Below are positions 35,318 to 47,306 of a stretch of DNA of 64,000 nucleotides, piece by piece. The stretch spans positions 434,001-498,000 of the forward strand of contig WUJK01000002.1 in assembly GCA_011317545.1 (NCBI GenBank), written 5' to 3'. The notes beneath the pieces are model-generated. The model saw nothing but the letters and a program-made list of their open reading frames with translations. It did not search any database and was not told where the DNA came from. Both the position numbers and the translations under genes were made by a program. Every line of letters begins with the position of its first letter. Position 1 is the stretch's first letter. The DNA comes from Coniella vitis. Taxonomy: Eukaryota > Ascomycota > Sordariomycetes > Diaporthales > Schizoparmaceae.

Positions 35318-38300
35318 TCAAACAGCAACCCCATTCAACCCTCTTCCAACCGTTTTGATCGTCTCCCTTGCCGCCTCCTCAAAAGGAACCCACCCGCCTT
35401 GTTCAACACTCCACGTATCAAATCTGCTCACACCACTACCGTTGATATCACCATTCGCAGCATCGATCCCGGCCCCGAACCCACTAAAATAATATCCCAC
35501 CACCACAACCAAGTAACTCAACAGCAGGATCGATCCCTTGAAGTAATTACTCTTGCCCTCGCCATACATGTAGCTCAGCAGGAAAACGCACAGAATGACA
35601 GTCACCATGTCCCATTGTGGGAAGAGGAGGCTGAAGGTGTACTTTGCTGTTTCAAGCGGATCGGCCGGGGTAATGGGGTAGAGCGCGGAAAACAAGACAA
35701 GGGCCGGGATCTGGAGCAGGCAGACTTGGAGGGCGTAGGCGGAACCGATTTCCATGGAGAGTGCAATGTTGCCGTTCATGGCGAAGGAGATGGCGTTCTG
35801 GAATTGATTCCGAGTTAGCCATGTTGCATTATGCTTAGTTGATATGACGAGGTAAAAGGAGAGATAATGGTTATGACAATCAGGAGTAGATAGTAACGCT
35901 TTCTCAGCACCCGCAAATTTGTTTGCGTCTGAGTGAGCTGGGTAATAACGCATAATGCTTCATCACGAAAGAAACCACAGACGAAAACACGATCAAAGGA
36001 AAAAAGGAATGCAAACTTACCAAAAACTCAGTCGTATTCGGCACAAGCGCAAACAAGGTAATACCCAAAAACTTTTCATCAATCGCAATCCCATTCAACA
36101 CAACGTCCACCGTGTCGACGAGAATTTCGGCAATGATCGCGTACAGAACAGTTGCGCCCATAAGGATCACTGCAGACTTGGACCTGCTCCAATTGGGCGC
36201 ATCGTGCCCACCATGCCCGCCAGCATCCGCGTGCGCGCCAAGAGGGTCTTCGTGATCCGGGAAAGTCGCTGTGCGAATGTGCGGAGGTCGCGTTGCGGTG
36301 GTGCCGATGCTACCACCACCTGCGCCAGAGTGGCCCTGTACCAGGTGAAGTGTGTTTGGCGCGGTGCCCTTACCAGTGAGACTACCGCGAGCATCCCTAG
36401 CGGCGGCGGCGGCGGCAGTAGTGGCGATTTCTGCAATCTGGTGCACAAGTTGGCTGTTTTCGGCGTCAGAAAAGCCTGGAATATGGACGGTAGCGCCGAT
36501 GCTGTTGGTCCTGGGCGGTGGAAGGTGCGGCGTCGTAGCAGTTCCATTGCCAGTGCCACCAGTAGTGGCACTAGGCTGCAGACCAACCTGCTTCAGCGTC
36601 TGACCCAAGGTGCGCTTGTAGAGGTGGCTCTCGCGAATGTCAGTGCCCGTGGAATCGGCCAAGGAAGCATACCCCCCGCGAAAGGCAGCTGGGTGCGTGG
36701 TAGCAACCGTAGCCCGCATCTGTTGTTCCTCGTGCTTCTTTTCGTCCTGCTCGCTGTTCCAAATGACAGCCGCGTGTGTGCGCAGAGTGAACCATAGACC
36801 AATGACGTAGCTCAAAAAGAGCAGCAGAGCAGCCATGTAGCAGTACGGGCGGACAGCCTCAATGTAGAAACGCTCGTCGAGAGCTGGCGTTTGGCTAAAG
36901 TAGCAGCGGCGGCAGTCGCTAGCTGCTGCTCCCCGCTTGGGGTGTCCGTACGAAACACAGTCGACGCAAGTCAGCTCGTGGGAGCCGTAAATCTGGTAAA
37001 AGAGTGTCGGTCCAAAGGCTCCAATCACGGCAAATAACAGCATGGTCGATGTGACACCAGCCGAGCGAGCGTTGAATCGCTGCGTCTTGCGCTTGATTGC
37101 GCCAAAACACATGGAGAGGCCCGGTAGAAACAGGATACCTGCGAAGATGGAGCCCACAATACTGCCTTCGACAAGAGCACCCTTTCCGTCCTTCAACGCC
37201 ACACAGTACAAGAAGACCTCGACAATGGTGGAGAAGAAGGCGTTGATCGCTGCACCAAAGCCCATGGAAGACTGTGCCGAGATGGACGCAACGGCCTGGC
37301 CAATAAAGTAGGCCAAGGGGATGATAGAAAAGAGGCCCGCCACAAAAAGAAAAGCAGACGAGGTGATGAAGCTCTCAATGTGCAAGACACCCTCGAGGAC
37401 GAGATAGTCAAAAATGACAAAGAGCACAACAGCCATGAGGTTGATGAGGAAGATGTTGGTTCCATCAATGGTGTATTTCCAGTACTTGAGGCCCACAGCC
37501 CGATAAGTGCAGACAATAACTGACGAGTGGGGTGCGGCTGGTTCGCGTGCGTAGGAAATGTCGTGCTCAAACGAGAGAGCCAGAGGGTGTCGCCGCAAAT
37601 GGTTGAACAAGAGCATCGTGACCTTGCCCATGGGGATCCAAAAGACCAGGAACCAGCAGACAGCCGAGACCATGAACAGCGAGGGCGTGATGAGCAGGTA
37701 GAAGAAGAGGAAGAAGATGACACGGCCAATGTTCCACTGGCCGCGGCCAAACAGACGCCTTTTCAGGCGGCGCGTCTCCGTGTCGCTTTCATGGTCGTCG
37801 TAGTCGCCGCGGCCTCGCCCCAAAAGGCTGTCGGTCTCGCTGGGCTCCGAGTCGATGCTGCGCCGCGAGCGTCCAATGATGGAGCGGCCACGGTCAGGGC
37901 CAAAGAACAGACGGCCATACTCGAGGTCGCCACTCTGCCACTGCTCATACTCGCTGATGCTGCGGCCTTCGCCCTGGTCTTCGTCAAGGTAGGCCTCCTG
38001 CTGCTCCAGGCGGATAAACTTGCCAAAGGGATAAAATATGTACCCGGCTAGTCCCCACAGAACACGCCCATACTCGCGGCCGCTGGAAGATGCGGCAAAG
38101 ATAAAGCACACGAGGGCGCCCGAAAATGCAATCAAGGCTAGCCACCAGCCAAAACATATTGTCCAGATGATGTTGAAGAACAGCAGCCAGTTGCTGACTC
38201 GGCCACCGGGTGAGCTGTGAATGTCACCCTCGGCAATCTTTTGAACGGACCGATCCTTTTTGTAGAGCGCAGGCTTCCACAGCCTGATTCCGAAGGGATG

Positions 38301-39326
38301 GGTCTCGTTGATGGCCTGCTGCCGATCTTTGAGAGTGAAACTCTCTGCATCGCTCACATCTCCGTCATCGTCATCGTCTCCGGGGGTGTCCTCGTCGAGT
38401 GCTAGATCTTCTTCCATGTTGACTTCTTCTCTCGGGGCTACCGGAGTCGTCTCGTCCTCCTCATCAGCTTCTGCGTTTGTAGCTGGTGTTCTCGGCGCCA
38501 GGTCCTCCGTGCTGCTGTCCAGCACGTCACGGCTTGATTGTATCCTGCCTAACGGGGGTGGTGCGTTGGCACGTCTACGCAGGGTGGAATAGCTCTGTTG
38601 GCGCTCAACCTCTTGATCAGCCTCGACTTCCTCAAGAGCATCGTCCGCGGAGAAGACGCCGCCCCTGTGGGGCGCCTGGACGTTGGATGAAGCCCGTCGC
38701 GTCATGGGCGGCTTGCGTGGTCGTCCTCGGCCTCGGTCGCTTGTAGATCCTATCATAGGAGACCTAGAGTGCTGGGAGCCGGCCGTGTTGCCGCGAGTGT
38801 GGTGGCGCTCGCGTTCGTGCGAGGAAGCGGGCTCGAGATATTGCGACGAGGAGGCAGTGCCGACCGAGGGGCTGACGGTGCCTGTGAGAGGAACGAGGCA
38901 TGACAAGCCTGGAGTTAGCCCAGAGTTATGCGCGCCGTGGGTGGGCGGGATGATTGTGCACTGTGTCACCACCACCAGGGCCAAGGACAAAGACGGGTAG
39001 GGTCTTTGTCCAGCAGGGTCGAGCCATGGACGGGTGGTACGGGGGCTTGCTTTGCGAGGGTGCAGAGTGGGCCACGAGGCGTCGATGTGGGTTATGCTCT
39101 ACTATGTAATGGATTCACGGTAACACATACCATAGGCAGTGGCATCTGGCCTGCGTCTCACGGTGTCTGCAGAATTGTAACTTTCCGAGTAGTGGTCGTC
39201 ATCTCGGGCTTGGGTAATTGGAGCAAATGCGGCGGCGCTTCTCGTGTCAGACGGTGAGGGCGCAATGGAGGAGCGCTGGGAGGGCGCGGCCGACTCGTCA
39301 CGCGGCGGCGGGTGGAAATCATCCAT
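35318..39326 (-). CDS. Vacuolar cation/H+ antiporter, CAX family, Vnx1-like
   Basis: Three exons on the minus strand: 39326-39131, 38881-36021 and 35797-35318 (1178 residues). Introns have donors GTATGT and GTAAGT, and the joins restore ATAYGTVSPS and NTTEFLNAISFAMNGN. The long acidic and Ser/Arg-rich N-terminus (about 270 residues) is cytosolic-like, followed by many hydrophobic spans. The two alpha repeats of the calcium/cation exchanger superfamily are visible: GFGAAINAFFSTIVEVFLY, and GITLFALVPNTTEFLNAISF with its essential glutamate. A long Gly/Ala/His-rich cytosolic loop lies between the halves. Size and layout fit yeast Vnx1, a low-affinity vacuolar Na+/K+-H+ exchanger, better than the shorter Ca2+ exchangers, but ion selectivity is inferred. 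The C-terminal residues are cut from the main frame by the 223-nt second intron. A TACATAGTA copy lies in intron 1 (39100). Confidence 0.88.
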
Positions 39327-42300
39327 GGCGAATGAGGCTGGCTCGCCGGTGGTACTGGCTGGAGGACAACAAAGGGTAGCAAACAGCTGCTGAGCGTCTC
39401 ACGGACGGCGCAGCCAAGGCGAAGCAAGGCAAGGCACAGGCGGAGCAATGCTAGTGTGGCACTGGCTGGTGAATTGTAGAATACACCACACACACGCACA
39501 CACAGAGAAAGACAGGCTTGCCAAGGGCGCAAAGCTGTCTCGTTCCGCTGGAAGTCGTGTCGGGTCCAGAGCTAGGCGTGCAATTCGACGAAGCTATCGT
39601 GTGATTGGCATGACGGCGCAATAATAGATACGGGCGGTGCTCGCTGGGTCGCAGCGCCGTAGTGCTGGAACGTCGTGGTGCGGCTCTGGCTCGTTTGGAG
39701 GAGGGAAGCAAAAGAAAGAGAGGAGAGTATCGCAAATGTGGGAGGTTGCAAAGGGAAAAAGAAGTACGCGTGGTGACAGCGGTCGGCCAGGTCAGGTCAG
39801 GTCAGCTTATCCCGAGATGGGCTGGGCTGGGATGGGATTCGGATTCGAACTCGGCTTGGACACTGGGGACTTGGACTTGGACTTGGACTTGAGGACTGGG
39901 AAGCGAGCAACCGCAGGGCCACCAAGTCGATCCAGCGATCATCACCTGGAATCCCACTCCAAGTACCGGGTACTGTACGTTTTGTAGCTGGGACCCTGTA
40001 ATCCTATACACTACCTACATAGAGGTAGGTATTAGCAAGGTTCTGGCGTGCGCGCAGGCAGTCCCTGGTATACTACTCCACGCAGTGGTGCTGTAAGAGC
40101 CAATCAGGATCCTTTGCACTGCTCTTACAGGCAATGCTTTCCGGCTCACTATAGTACAGCGTCCTCCGTACAGTGCATACAAACATGCCTACAGGCTGTA
40201 CTAGAAACTGGCTTCAGTGGGTGGGTTGGGTTCAGGGCGTTGCAACGGCCAACATGCAGGTCTCATTACTATGTAGACCAGGTAGCGCGCACTCGCATAG
40301 AACAGTTGCACTTGCAAGGTACGTTTAGTTTGTCGAGCATAAGAATGGATGCATCATATGGCCGCGAATGACAAATCCATCATTCCAGTGGTCTTTGGCG
40401 GCCACCTGATCTAGGTGCTCCTTTTTCTTTGCTTTCTTGCTATGTGATTCCACCGCACGGGAAGCGAGGATATCAACATGAATAGAAACAAACGGGATCG
40501 AGTAGCTGCTGCAGCAACATCTGGAATCCTCCCGCTTCCTGCCTGCTGAATGTTTCAGCGCCCTGGGGGGAAGCCCTGATGAACTACTATGTACTATGAT
40601 GTACATAGTAGAGGGGCTGGTACCCTGTACTTGGTGCGCGGTACTTGGGCGTCGTGCACTCAGCACCTGAAAGTTTAGCTTCTATTTCCGACAGCCCAAA
40701 GGCTCCACAGCGGCTTGGTGTCGACGATGCTGGAAGCACAGAGGGCTCCTTCCAGCTGCAGCAGGGTCCCAAATCAGCCGCGATAGGCGGCCACGCCGCT
40801 TCCTCCTCACCCCATGCCAAGCATCGTCATCTTCTGCACCCATCTGCCGGTTGCTTTTTCTTCTTTTGCCCTGCAGTCCCTGGGTCGCCTGGCGCATCCT
40901 GCTGACCCTCCCACTCACACAGCCCCGCCCGGGTGTGGTCGCTGCCCTTACCCCTGCCGTTACTTGGATTGTTTCTGGAATCTGCTCGGCGATGAATTTG
41001 TACCAGCAGAGTCTGTCCAATATCAAGGTCGTGTTTTTGATGCTACTGGGGGATTCCCAATCCTCCAACATGACACTTCGGCGGACCGCACCCTCCACAG
41101 TCTCACACCACAGCAGCGTCAGCCCCTTCTTTGAGCAGCCAAGATGAATGAAAGGTCAATCAATCTATTCCTTGGCCAGGTCCATCGTCTCTGCGCTACG
41201 TCAGGAAACATGAATACTGGGTAACTAACATGCACGCTCGGTTGTTTGGTCACATTCTGGTACGGGCAAGTCACTGGTGCTTACTGTAAGTAGAGTTTGC
41301 CAGAGAGCAGATCGGTGGATCCGTTGCCCAACGCAGTTGGTTGCACGCTATGTGCGCCTTGCCATGCCAGCATAGGCGTCGATAGTCCTACTAGGTGCTA
41401 GTAGCAGCAGTGACAGATTGGGGCTTCCGCTTTGTTATGGACGTCCAGAAAAGGGTGCTAGGTATGAAGACATATGACAGTGGTTGTAATAGTAGCTGTA
41501 TATATGGAGTTACAGTATCAACGGCATACATACATAGTACTCTAGCTCCTCATTTACCATCTCCAGGTTCTACGTTTCAATAGTAAAGACGTCTTGACCG
41601 CATGTTGCAAGGGAACTTCTGCAACAAACATCAACCCACAACAGTGGCCCAATCGCCCAAGCTTATACTATGTACTGACGTAAACAGGGTCACCCCAGTC
41701 TTGAACCAAGCTGCTTGTCGCCTGTAGAAGTACATGGTACTGTGCAACTACGAAGCCCACTTGACGACGACTTTGACATTTTCTTCTTCTCTTTACGGTC
41801 TTGCCGAAGGGTTGTTTACAGTATTCGACGCCGTCTTGCGCGCGGCCGGGTTCCAGTTCATGCATCAATGAGCCGTCTTTGGAAAGCAAAACAAGAAAAC
41901 AGGTTATTTGTTCATGTATGTAGAAGTACTTGTTGTCGCAATTCGGAGTTGACCCTACAAGTCAACACCGCCAGCATTAACCCGTGCCTTGAACGACAGT
42001 GCAACAATGAAAACAAACCTGCCGTTGAACCTGGACTCTGCCATGCTGGAGTATCTGGACCAGCTTCTCCAAAGCAATGGATACCTTTCACCTTTGAGAT
42101 TAAAACATGCCACAAGGGTATACCAAGATCCAAAGGCTACTGGACTGCAACTATCTTCTTGGCAAAGGGCACGCGGTCACCATATGCACCGTTTCGCAAC
42201 CCGTGAGCCCTTGCAAAATGGTGTGCTATGGATTCTGACTTGTAAGCTGGATGGCCTGCGTGATCGCCGGTCAAATGCATCTGGCCATCATCAATGAACT

Positions 42301-42887
42301 TGAGTTGAAATAGTCCGCAGTCTACTTGATATTGGAGCAGATGTTGTGGAATCTTTCCTTATGAACAATACAAGGGGTGCAATCGTCCATTTCGCTCGTC
42401 TTCTCGATAAAGGTTTCCCGAGATCCCCCATCTCGGCACACCAAGTACCTATGTACCCTGATACCTCAAAGTACATACATAGTAGCATGTGTGATTCGGT
42501 TACGTAAGCTTGCCAGACGCCCATCAGCCTTTCTAGCCAGCCAGCGTCCCAGGCATGGAAGGAGCTCGGGCCACCGACTCTGGGGGACGCGTTGTCCGAG
42601 ACTGCCTGCGGCAGTGGCTTGCCCAGCTCGGTTTGCGCCGCATCCTGACGACACTTCGTCAAGCTCACCATCAACAACGCCAACCACCATCACCATCACC
42701 ACCAACCACCTCTACCTCCACCGCTACCTCCACCGCTTCTCACCCAGACAACTTACCCTCCAACAAACCTCACTCACCACCATACATCCCTCTCACAGCG
42801 CTACAACCAGCACCCTCCACCGGCTACCGTTCATCCCCACGTTGCCCCCCAGCGTCAGCTCCCGCGCCGCCCCGAGCCACCATCACC
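39327..42887. other. Divergent spacer between antiporter and Rpt6
   Basis: 3.5 kb upstream of two divergent genes. Six exact TACATAGTA/TACTATGTA sites occur at 40267, 40585, 40602, 41531, 41666 and 42476. A GGACTT repeat lies near 39865. From 42555 to 42887 a frame open into Rpt6 encodes only a P/S/T-rich stretch and is probably leader. No gene recognised. Confidence 0.5.
40584..40611. promoter_or_regulatory. Inverted pair of the 9-mer with 11-bp arms
   Basis: The arms CTACTATGTAC (40584-40594) and GTACATAGTAG (40601-40611) are perfect reverse complements separated by 6 bases. The spacer itself contains TATGAT. Confidence 0.55.
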
Positions 42888-44135
42888 ATGGCGCTGGATA
42901 ACTACTACCACAACAAGATCGAGGCCATGAAGCTTGAGATACTCAAGGGCCAGGCTGTTTTGCGCCGTCTTGAAGCACAGAGAAATGACTACAACTCGAG
43001 AGTGCGCCTGCTTCGCGAAGAGCTCGGCCTGCTGCAGCAACCGGGTTCCTACGTCGGTGAAGTCGTCAAGGTCATGAGCACGAAGAAGGTCCTGGTCAAG
43101 GTTCACCCAGAGGGCAAATACGGTGTGTATTCTGTGCTTTTGCAGACGCCAATGCTTTGGGTAGTTCAATGTTATCATACTAACACTACCAATCCAGTCG
43201 TTGATGTGGCAGATTCCGTCGACATTACAAAGCTCACCGTCGGCAAGCGCGTCACCCTTTTGTCCGACTCATACAAACTCGAAAAGATCCTCCCCTCGTC
43301 CGTCGACCCCCTCGTCTCCCTCATGATGGTCGAAAAGGTGCCCGACTCCACCTACGACATGATAGGAGGTCTGGACCAACAAATCAAGGAAATCAAGGAA
43401 GTCATTGAGCTCGGACTTAAGCACCCCGAGCTCTTTGAGTCGCTCGGAATCGCACAGCCCAAGGGCGTCCTGCTTTACGGCCCACCAGGCACAGGCAAGA
43501 CGCTGCTCGCGCGAGCCGTCGCCCACCACACAGACTGCAAGTTCATCCGCGTATCGGGCTCCGAGCTTGTGCAAAAGTACATTGGCGAGGGCTCCCGCAT
43601 GGTGCGCGAGCTGTTTGTCATGGCGCGAGAGCACGCACCTTCCATCATCTTCATGGACGAAATCGACTCGATTGGTTCGTCGCGTGTCGAGGGCTCGTCT
43701 GGTGGCGACTCGGAAGTGCAGCGGACCATGCTGGAACTGCTCAACCAACTCGACGGCTTCGAACCCACCAAGAACATCAAGGTCATCATGGCCACCAACC
43801 GTCTCGATATCCTCGACCCTGCACTGCTGCGACCGGGCCGTATCGACCGAAAGATTGAGTTTCCGCCGCCAAGCGTCGAGGCCCGCGCCGATATTCTCCG
43901 GATCCACAGCAGAAAGATGAACCTGACAAGAGGTCTCAACCTAACCAAGATTGCAGAAAAGATGAGTGGGTGCTCGGGTGCCGAACTGAAGGGTGTGTGT
44001 ACCGAGGCAGGCATGTACGCGCTGCGCGAGAGAAGAGTGCACGTCACGCAAGAGGACTTTGAGCTGGCGACAGCAAAGATTCTCAACAAGCATGATGGTA
44101 GCAAGGAGATTAGTTTACAGCGGTTGTTCAAGTAA
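42888..44135 (+). CDS. rpt6: 26S proteasome regulatory ATPase Rpt6
   Basis: Rpt6 is one of six AAA+ ATPases of the proteasome base that unfold and translocate ubiquitinated substrates. Exons 42888-43122 and 43198-44135 give 390 residues, the usual length. An N-terminal coiled coil (KIEAMKLEILKGQAVLRRLE) is followed by the OB-fold segment (GSYVGEVVKV, KVLVKVHPEGKYVVDV), then the AAA+ domain: Walker A GPPGTGKT at 173-180, Walker B IIFMDEID at 228-235, and the arginine-finger region ATNRLDILDPALLRPGRIDRKI. The ATG at 42888 matches the conserved family start; the frame is open upstream to an ATG at 42555. The join K-Y-V-V-D removes a 75-nt intron that would otherwise read through without a stop. 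Near-complete conservation makes this one of the most certain calls here. Confidence 0.98.
   Translation: MALDNYYHNKIEAMKLEILKGQAVLRRLEAQRNDYNSRVRLLREELGLLQQPGSYVGEVVKVMSTKKVLVKVHPEGKYGVYSVLLQTPMLWVVQCYHTNTTNPVVDVADSVDITKLTVGKRVTLLSDSYKLEKILPSSVDPLVSLMMVEKVPDSTYDMIGGLDQQIKEIKEVIELGLKHPELFESLGIAQPKGVLLYGPPGTGKTLLARAVAHHTDCKFIRVSGSELVQKYIGEGSRMVRELFVMAREHAPSIIFMDEIDSIGSSRVEGSSGGDSEVQRTMLELLNQLDGFEPTKNIKVIMATNRLDILDPALLRPGRIDRKIEFPPPSVEARADILRIHSRKMNLTRGLNLTKIAEKMSGCSGAELKGVCTEAGMYALRERRVHVTQEDFELATAKILNKHDGSKEISLQRLFK
43123..43197 (+). other. In-frame 75-nt intron of rpt6
   Basis: Donor GTGTGT, perfect branch TACTAAC and acceptor ATCCAG. The length is 25 codons without a stop, so retention would insert 25 residues into the OB-fold. 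Confidence 0.9.
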
Positions 44136-45184
44136 GGTAGTGGTGGTAGTTGTGGTGGGCTTGGACGACGAAGGGGCGGAAAACAGACACTACACAAACG
44201 AGGAAAGAGTAGGTCCTGTTGTCTGTTTGACTTGTTCGACCCATCGACATTGTAAAACAATACTGAACAGAAGAGAACATGGGGAATTCTCCCAGGTGGT
44301 GCTTGGAAGGCAAATAATTCTTGATGAAAGTGATGAATAGACTTGCATGCAATGACTTGGCCGTGGTCCTGGACTCATACAATGTCTCCTAATTTGGATT
44401 GAGTGTATCGCTTGAGACGATTCAGTGTTTTGCCAAATTTGCCTTGTGGTTTCAAGTTGGTGGCTAAAAGGAAGAGAAGACAGAGCACGATTCCGCTTGC
44501 TAACCAGCCAGAACCGCGGTTTCAAACATGTATATTCTATATACATATATATTCTGTATAAAATTACGCCATGGCCGTGACTTCTCGGTTTGACTTGGTG
44601 TCGTACGTATAATCTTTCCCCTTCTTGTGGATGCGAATGCGGAAAGTGCCTAGGCTTCGTTCGAGGAGAGTGCATTCCACTCTGCCCAATTGTCACAAAA
44701 ACGGCTGTCGAACCCAGCCCAGCCCAGCCCAGACACCCGACCTACCTGGTTGAGATGGAAGAACCCGAACTGGAAACTCACGGGAGGCGCCCTTTTTTTG
44801 ATGGATATAGATACATACTATGCTTTCAGCTACAAGTACAACAAGCCGATTGGCCTTGTCTAGCAGCAACCAGACCAGACCTCCAAGCTTGATGTGACCA
44901 ATCCAGACTGCTTAGATCAAGACACAGGACGATTCAAATCCATAACTCTTAAAGAAATAGAGGATAGAGTACCCATCCAGTTCAACGCTCTTCCCTGTGG
45001 GCTTTTTCGTACGAGAATGGTAAATCAACGCAAAGAAGCAAACGCTGTGAATGTTGCCATCCCCATCCCACAGATAGCACCAAGTCACCCAATCGACTGC
45101 AGACCTTAGGATCTCGAGCAGCCCTCCACTTGGATAGACTACTCTCACCCCTAAAAACGTCGCTCTTCCATCATAACCCAACCT
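44136..45184. other. Convergent spacer (rpt6 / RBR ligase)
   Basis: About 1 kb with the 3' flanks of both genes. A GCCCA tandem lies near 44711-44732. No gene and no copy of the recurrent 9-mer. Confidence 0.5.
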
Positions 45185-47306
45185 TCACCAGGCCCTTTTG
45201 ATCCTCCCGCCCTCTTCCCAAGCAGGAACCAGCTTGACCTTCCTCTTCTTCTTCTCCGGACCCCCACTACCACTGGCACCGCCATTCGCCAATTGCTCCC
45301 TCGCCTTTTGTGCACCCGCTTGTGCAAGACGCGCTTCAGCAGCAGCCGCAACCTTGGGCCGCATCTCCTCGCGCCGGCGCTGGCGAAAGGCGTCACGGGC
45401 CTGTGCAAGCTGTGCGCTGACCTGGCTGCCGTGTACGAGACCCATGATGCGCACGCGGGCGGCTTCTTGCTGCGTGCGTGTCAAGGAGACCTTGTTGGGG
45501 TGGTAGGTGCAGAATGTGGCATGAGCGGTGGGGCCTACGCGGAGAATGTTTTCCCAGGCGCAGGAGCACTATATATGTAGGTGGTGCATGGTCAGCTTTT
45601 TCTTCTTCTTCTTCTTCGTTTTTGCCAGGGTATGTCGAGCATTTAAAAAGTGTGACCAAGGGGAGAAACGTGGTGAGCAGGGTGATGAAGTGAGAGAGAC
45701 GAACAATATAACACCATTCCGTGCCACACTTGCACTGCATATGGTCACACCCTTCTGTCTTGGTGACGCCCTGCCCGCATTTAGGACAGATACTCATGGC
45801 TTCGCTACTCAGTAGCCGCGCCGTCGCCTCTTCCTCCTCAAGTCGCTCAATCTGCTCCGGGTCAACGTCAAACTCCTCGCACGTCTGACCCTTGTGCCAG
45901 GGGCGACGGTGCTTGGCGCAGGTGGCGAAGCCGCAGTGGCGGCAAATCATCATGGCATCTGCTGTTGTCGTCATGTCGTGCGGCTGGCGGCCACCGCAGC
46001 TTGGGCTCATGCATGAAATCCAGTGGCCAGGAATCTCTGAATCGGCTTTGAGCTTGAGGTAGCGTTCATAAATAGCTTGTGCTGCTATATCGTCCTCGAA
46101 ATTCTCCTTCTTGGTGTCGTTGGACGCGAGATAGGCTTTCATGTCCTTTGAGCTGAGTCTGGCTGGGCAAATGGGACAGGCAAGGAGGTGTAAAGCGCCA
46201 CGCTCGATAATAACGGCGATGGAGCCGCGCAAACAGGGTATACAGGCCTTGTCGGGGTGGGTGCATGAGTCGGTTATGCTTGCGCCTTTGGGGAATGCGG
46301 AAGGAGGGAGGAGACAGGCGCAGATTGGACACTCGATCTCTTCTTCTTCTGTGCCTGCTTCATTGGTTGACTTGTGATTGGTATCGATAGCCTTATCAAT
46401 GTGGTAGTCACTGCTGCTACTAGCAGCATTCAAGGATTGCTCGATGGCGTTGACGCTGTTGAACTCGGCCGAGGTGCCACCAGCGCCAATAGACGTGTTA
46501 TTCTCATCATTGTCCTCTTCTGGTGGGGGGTCGTTGAAGGTCCGTCCTGGACCGTATCTTGACCTCATTTCAGCAGCATCGAAAGGAACGAATGCATGGG
46601 CGTCGATCACAGATGTGTTTTCAGAGTGATGTTGGACGGCTGGACCGTTGCTGTCGACTTGATCCGGGGCATCGTTGATTGTACGACCTCGTCCACGGAA
46701 GGCACTAGTCGACTGCTGGTACCACATATTGTCTCTCCAACCTCTTGTGGTGTCGTTTTCGTCCCAGTCTTCATGATCTTCCTCTGGGTCATGGTCATCG
46801 TATTGCTCGTCTTCGTATGTAGCATTTCCACTGGCATATGCCGCGTCAGATGTTGTTTGTTCCATATTAGGTGCCCGTGTGCTGGTGTCTTCGACAGGCT
46901 CAGCAACATCGCCCAGCGTGCGCCCTCGACCATACCACTCATTGTGGTACCTCTCGTTTGATTCTTGTTCGGTCAGATGGGATCCAATGCCAATTCCAGC
47001 TGATTCTAGCCGTTCCCAACCTCGCGTGTCCTCTGTTGCTGTTGATGGGTTGACAGGCGACTGGCCCATGGGGAAGTCTCCGCCATCTCTCATCCAGTTG
47101 GTGAGCAGCTCTGCTTCTTGTCTGGTTGCCTCGTCGGCCACTAGCTCACGGCCGACCTTGTTGAGCTCGAAAAAGAGCACGGCGCGGCTGCCTGGGTTGG
47201 CGGGAAGTCTGCCGTAGTGGCGCAGGACCTGTTGCATCCTGCGGTTGTCATGTTGGGCGAAACCCAGCCCGAAGACGAGCAGCTTTTGTCCGTCGTTGGA
47301 GGTCAT
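45185..47306 (-). CDS. RBR-type E3 ubiquitin ligase (RING1-IBR-RING2)
   Basis: RBR ligases take ubiquitin from an E2 onto a RING2 cysteine before passing it to substrate. Exons 47306-45705 and 45568-45185 give 661 residues. Residues 326-380 form RING1 (CPIC...CxPCLR...CPIC), about 410-475 the IBR (CMSPSCGG...CRHCGFATCAKH), and from 507 RING2 (CPKC...GC-DHMQCKC), with predicted catalytic Cys520. The intron sits just after WCYI and the second exon resumes CSCAW, completing RING2. The donor is GTTCGT, but the join restores the motif exactly. The C-terminus is a coiled, Ala/Arg-rich tail with a basic KKKRKVK stretch that may be a nuclear signal. A region at about 120-270 carries three related GRGRT-type repeats. 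The N-terminal 75 residues (LVFGLGFAQHDNRRM) are a conserved-looking block I cannot name. Confidence 0.92.
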
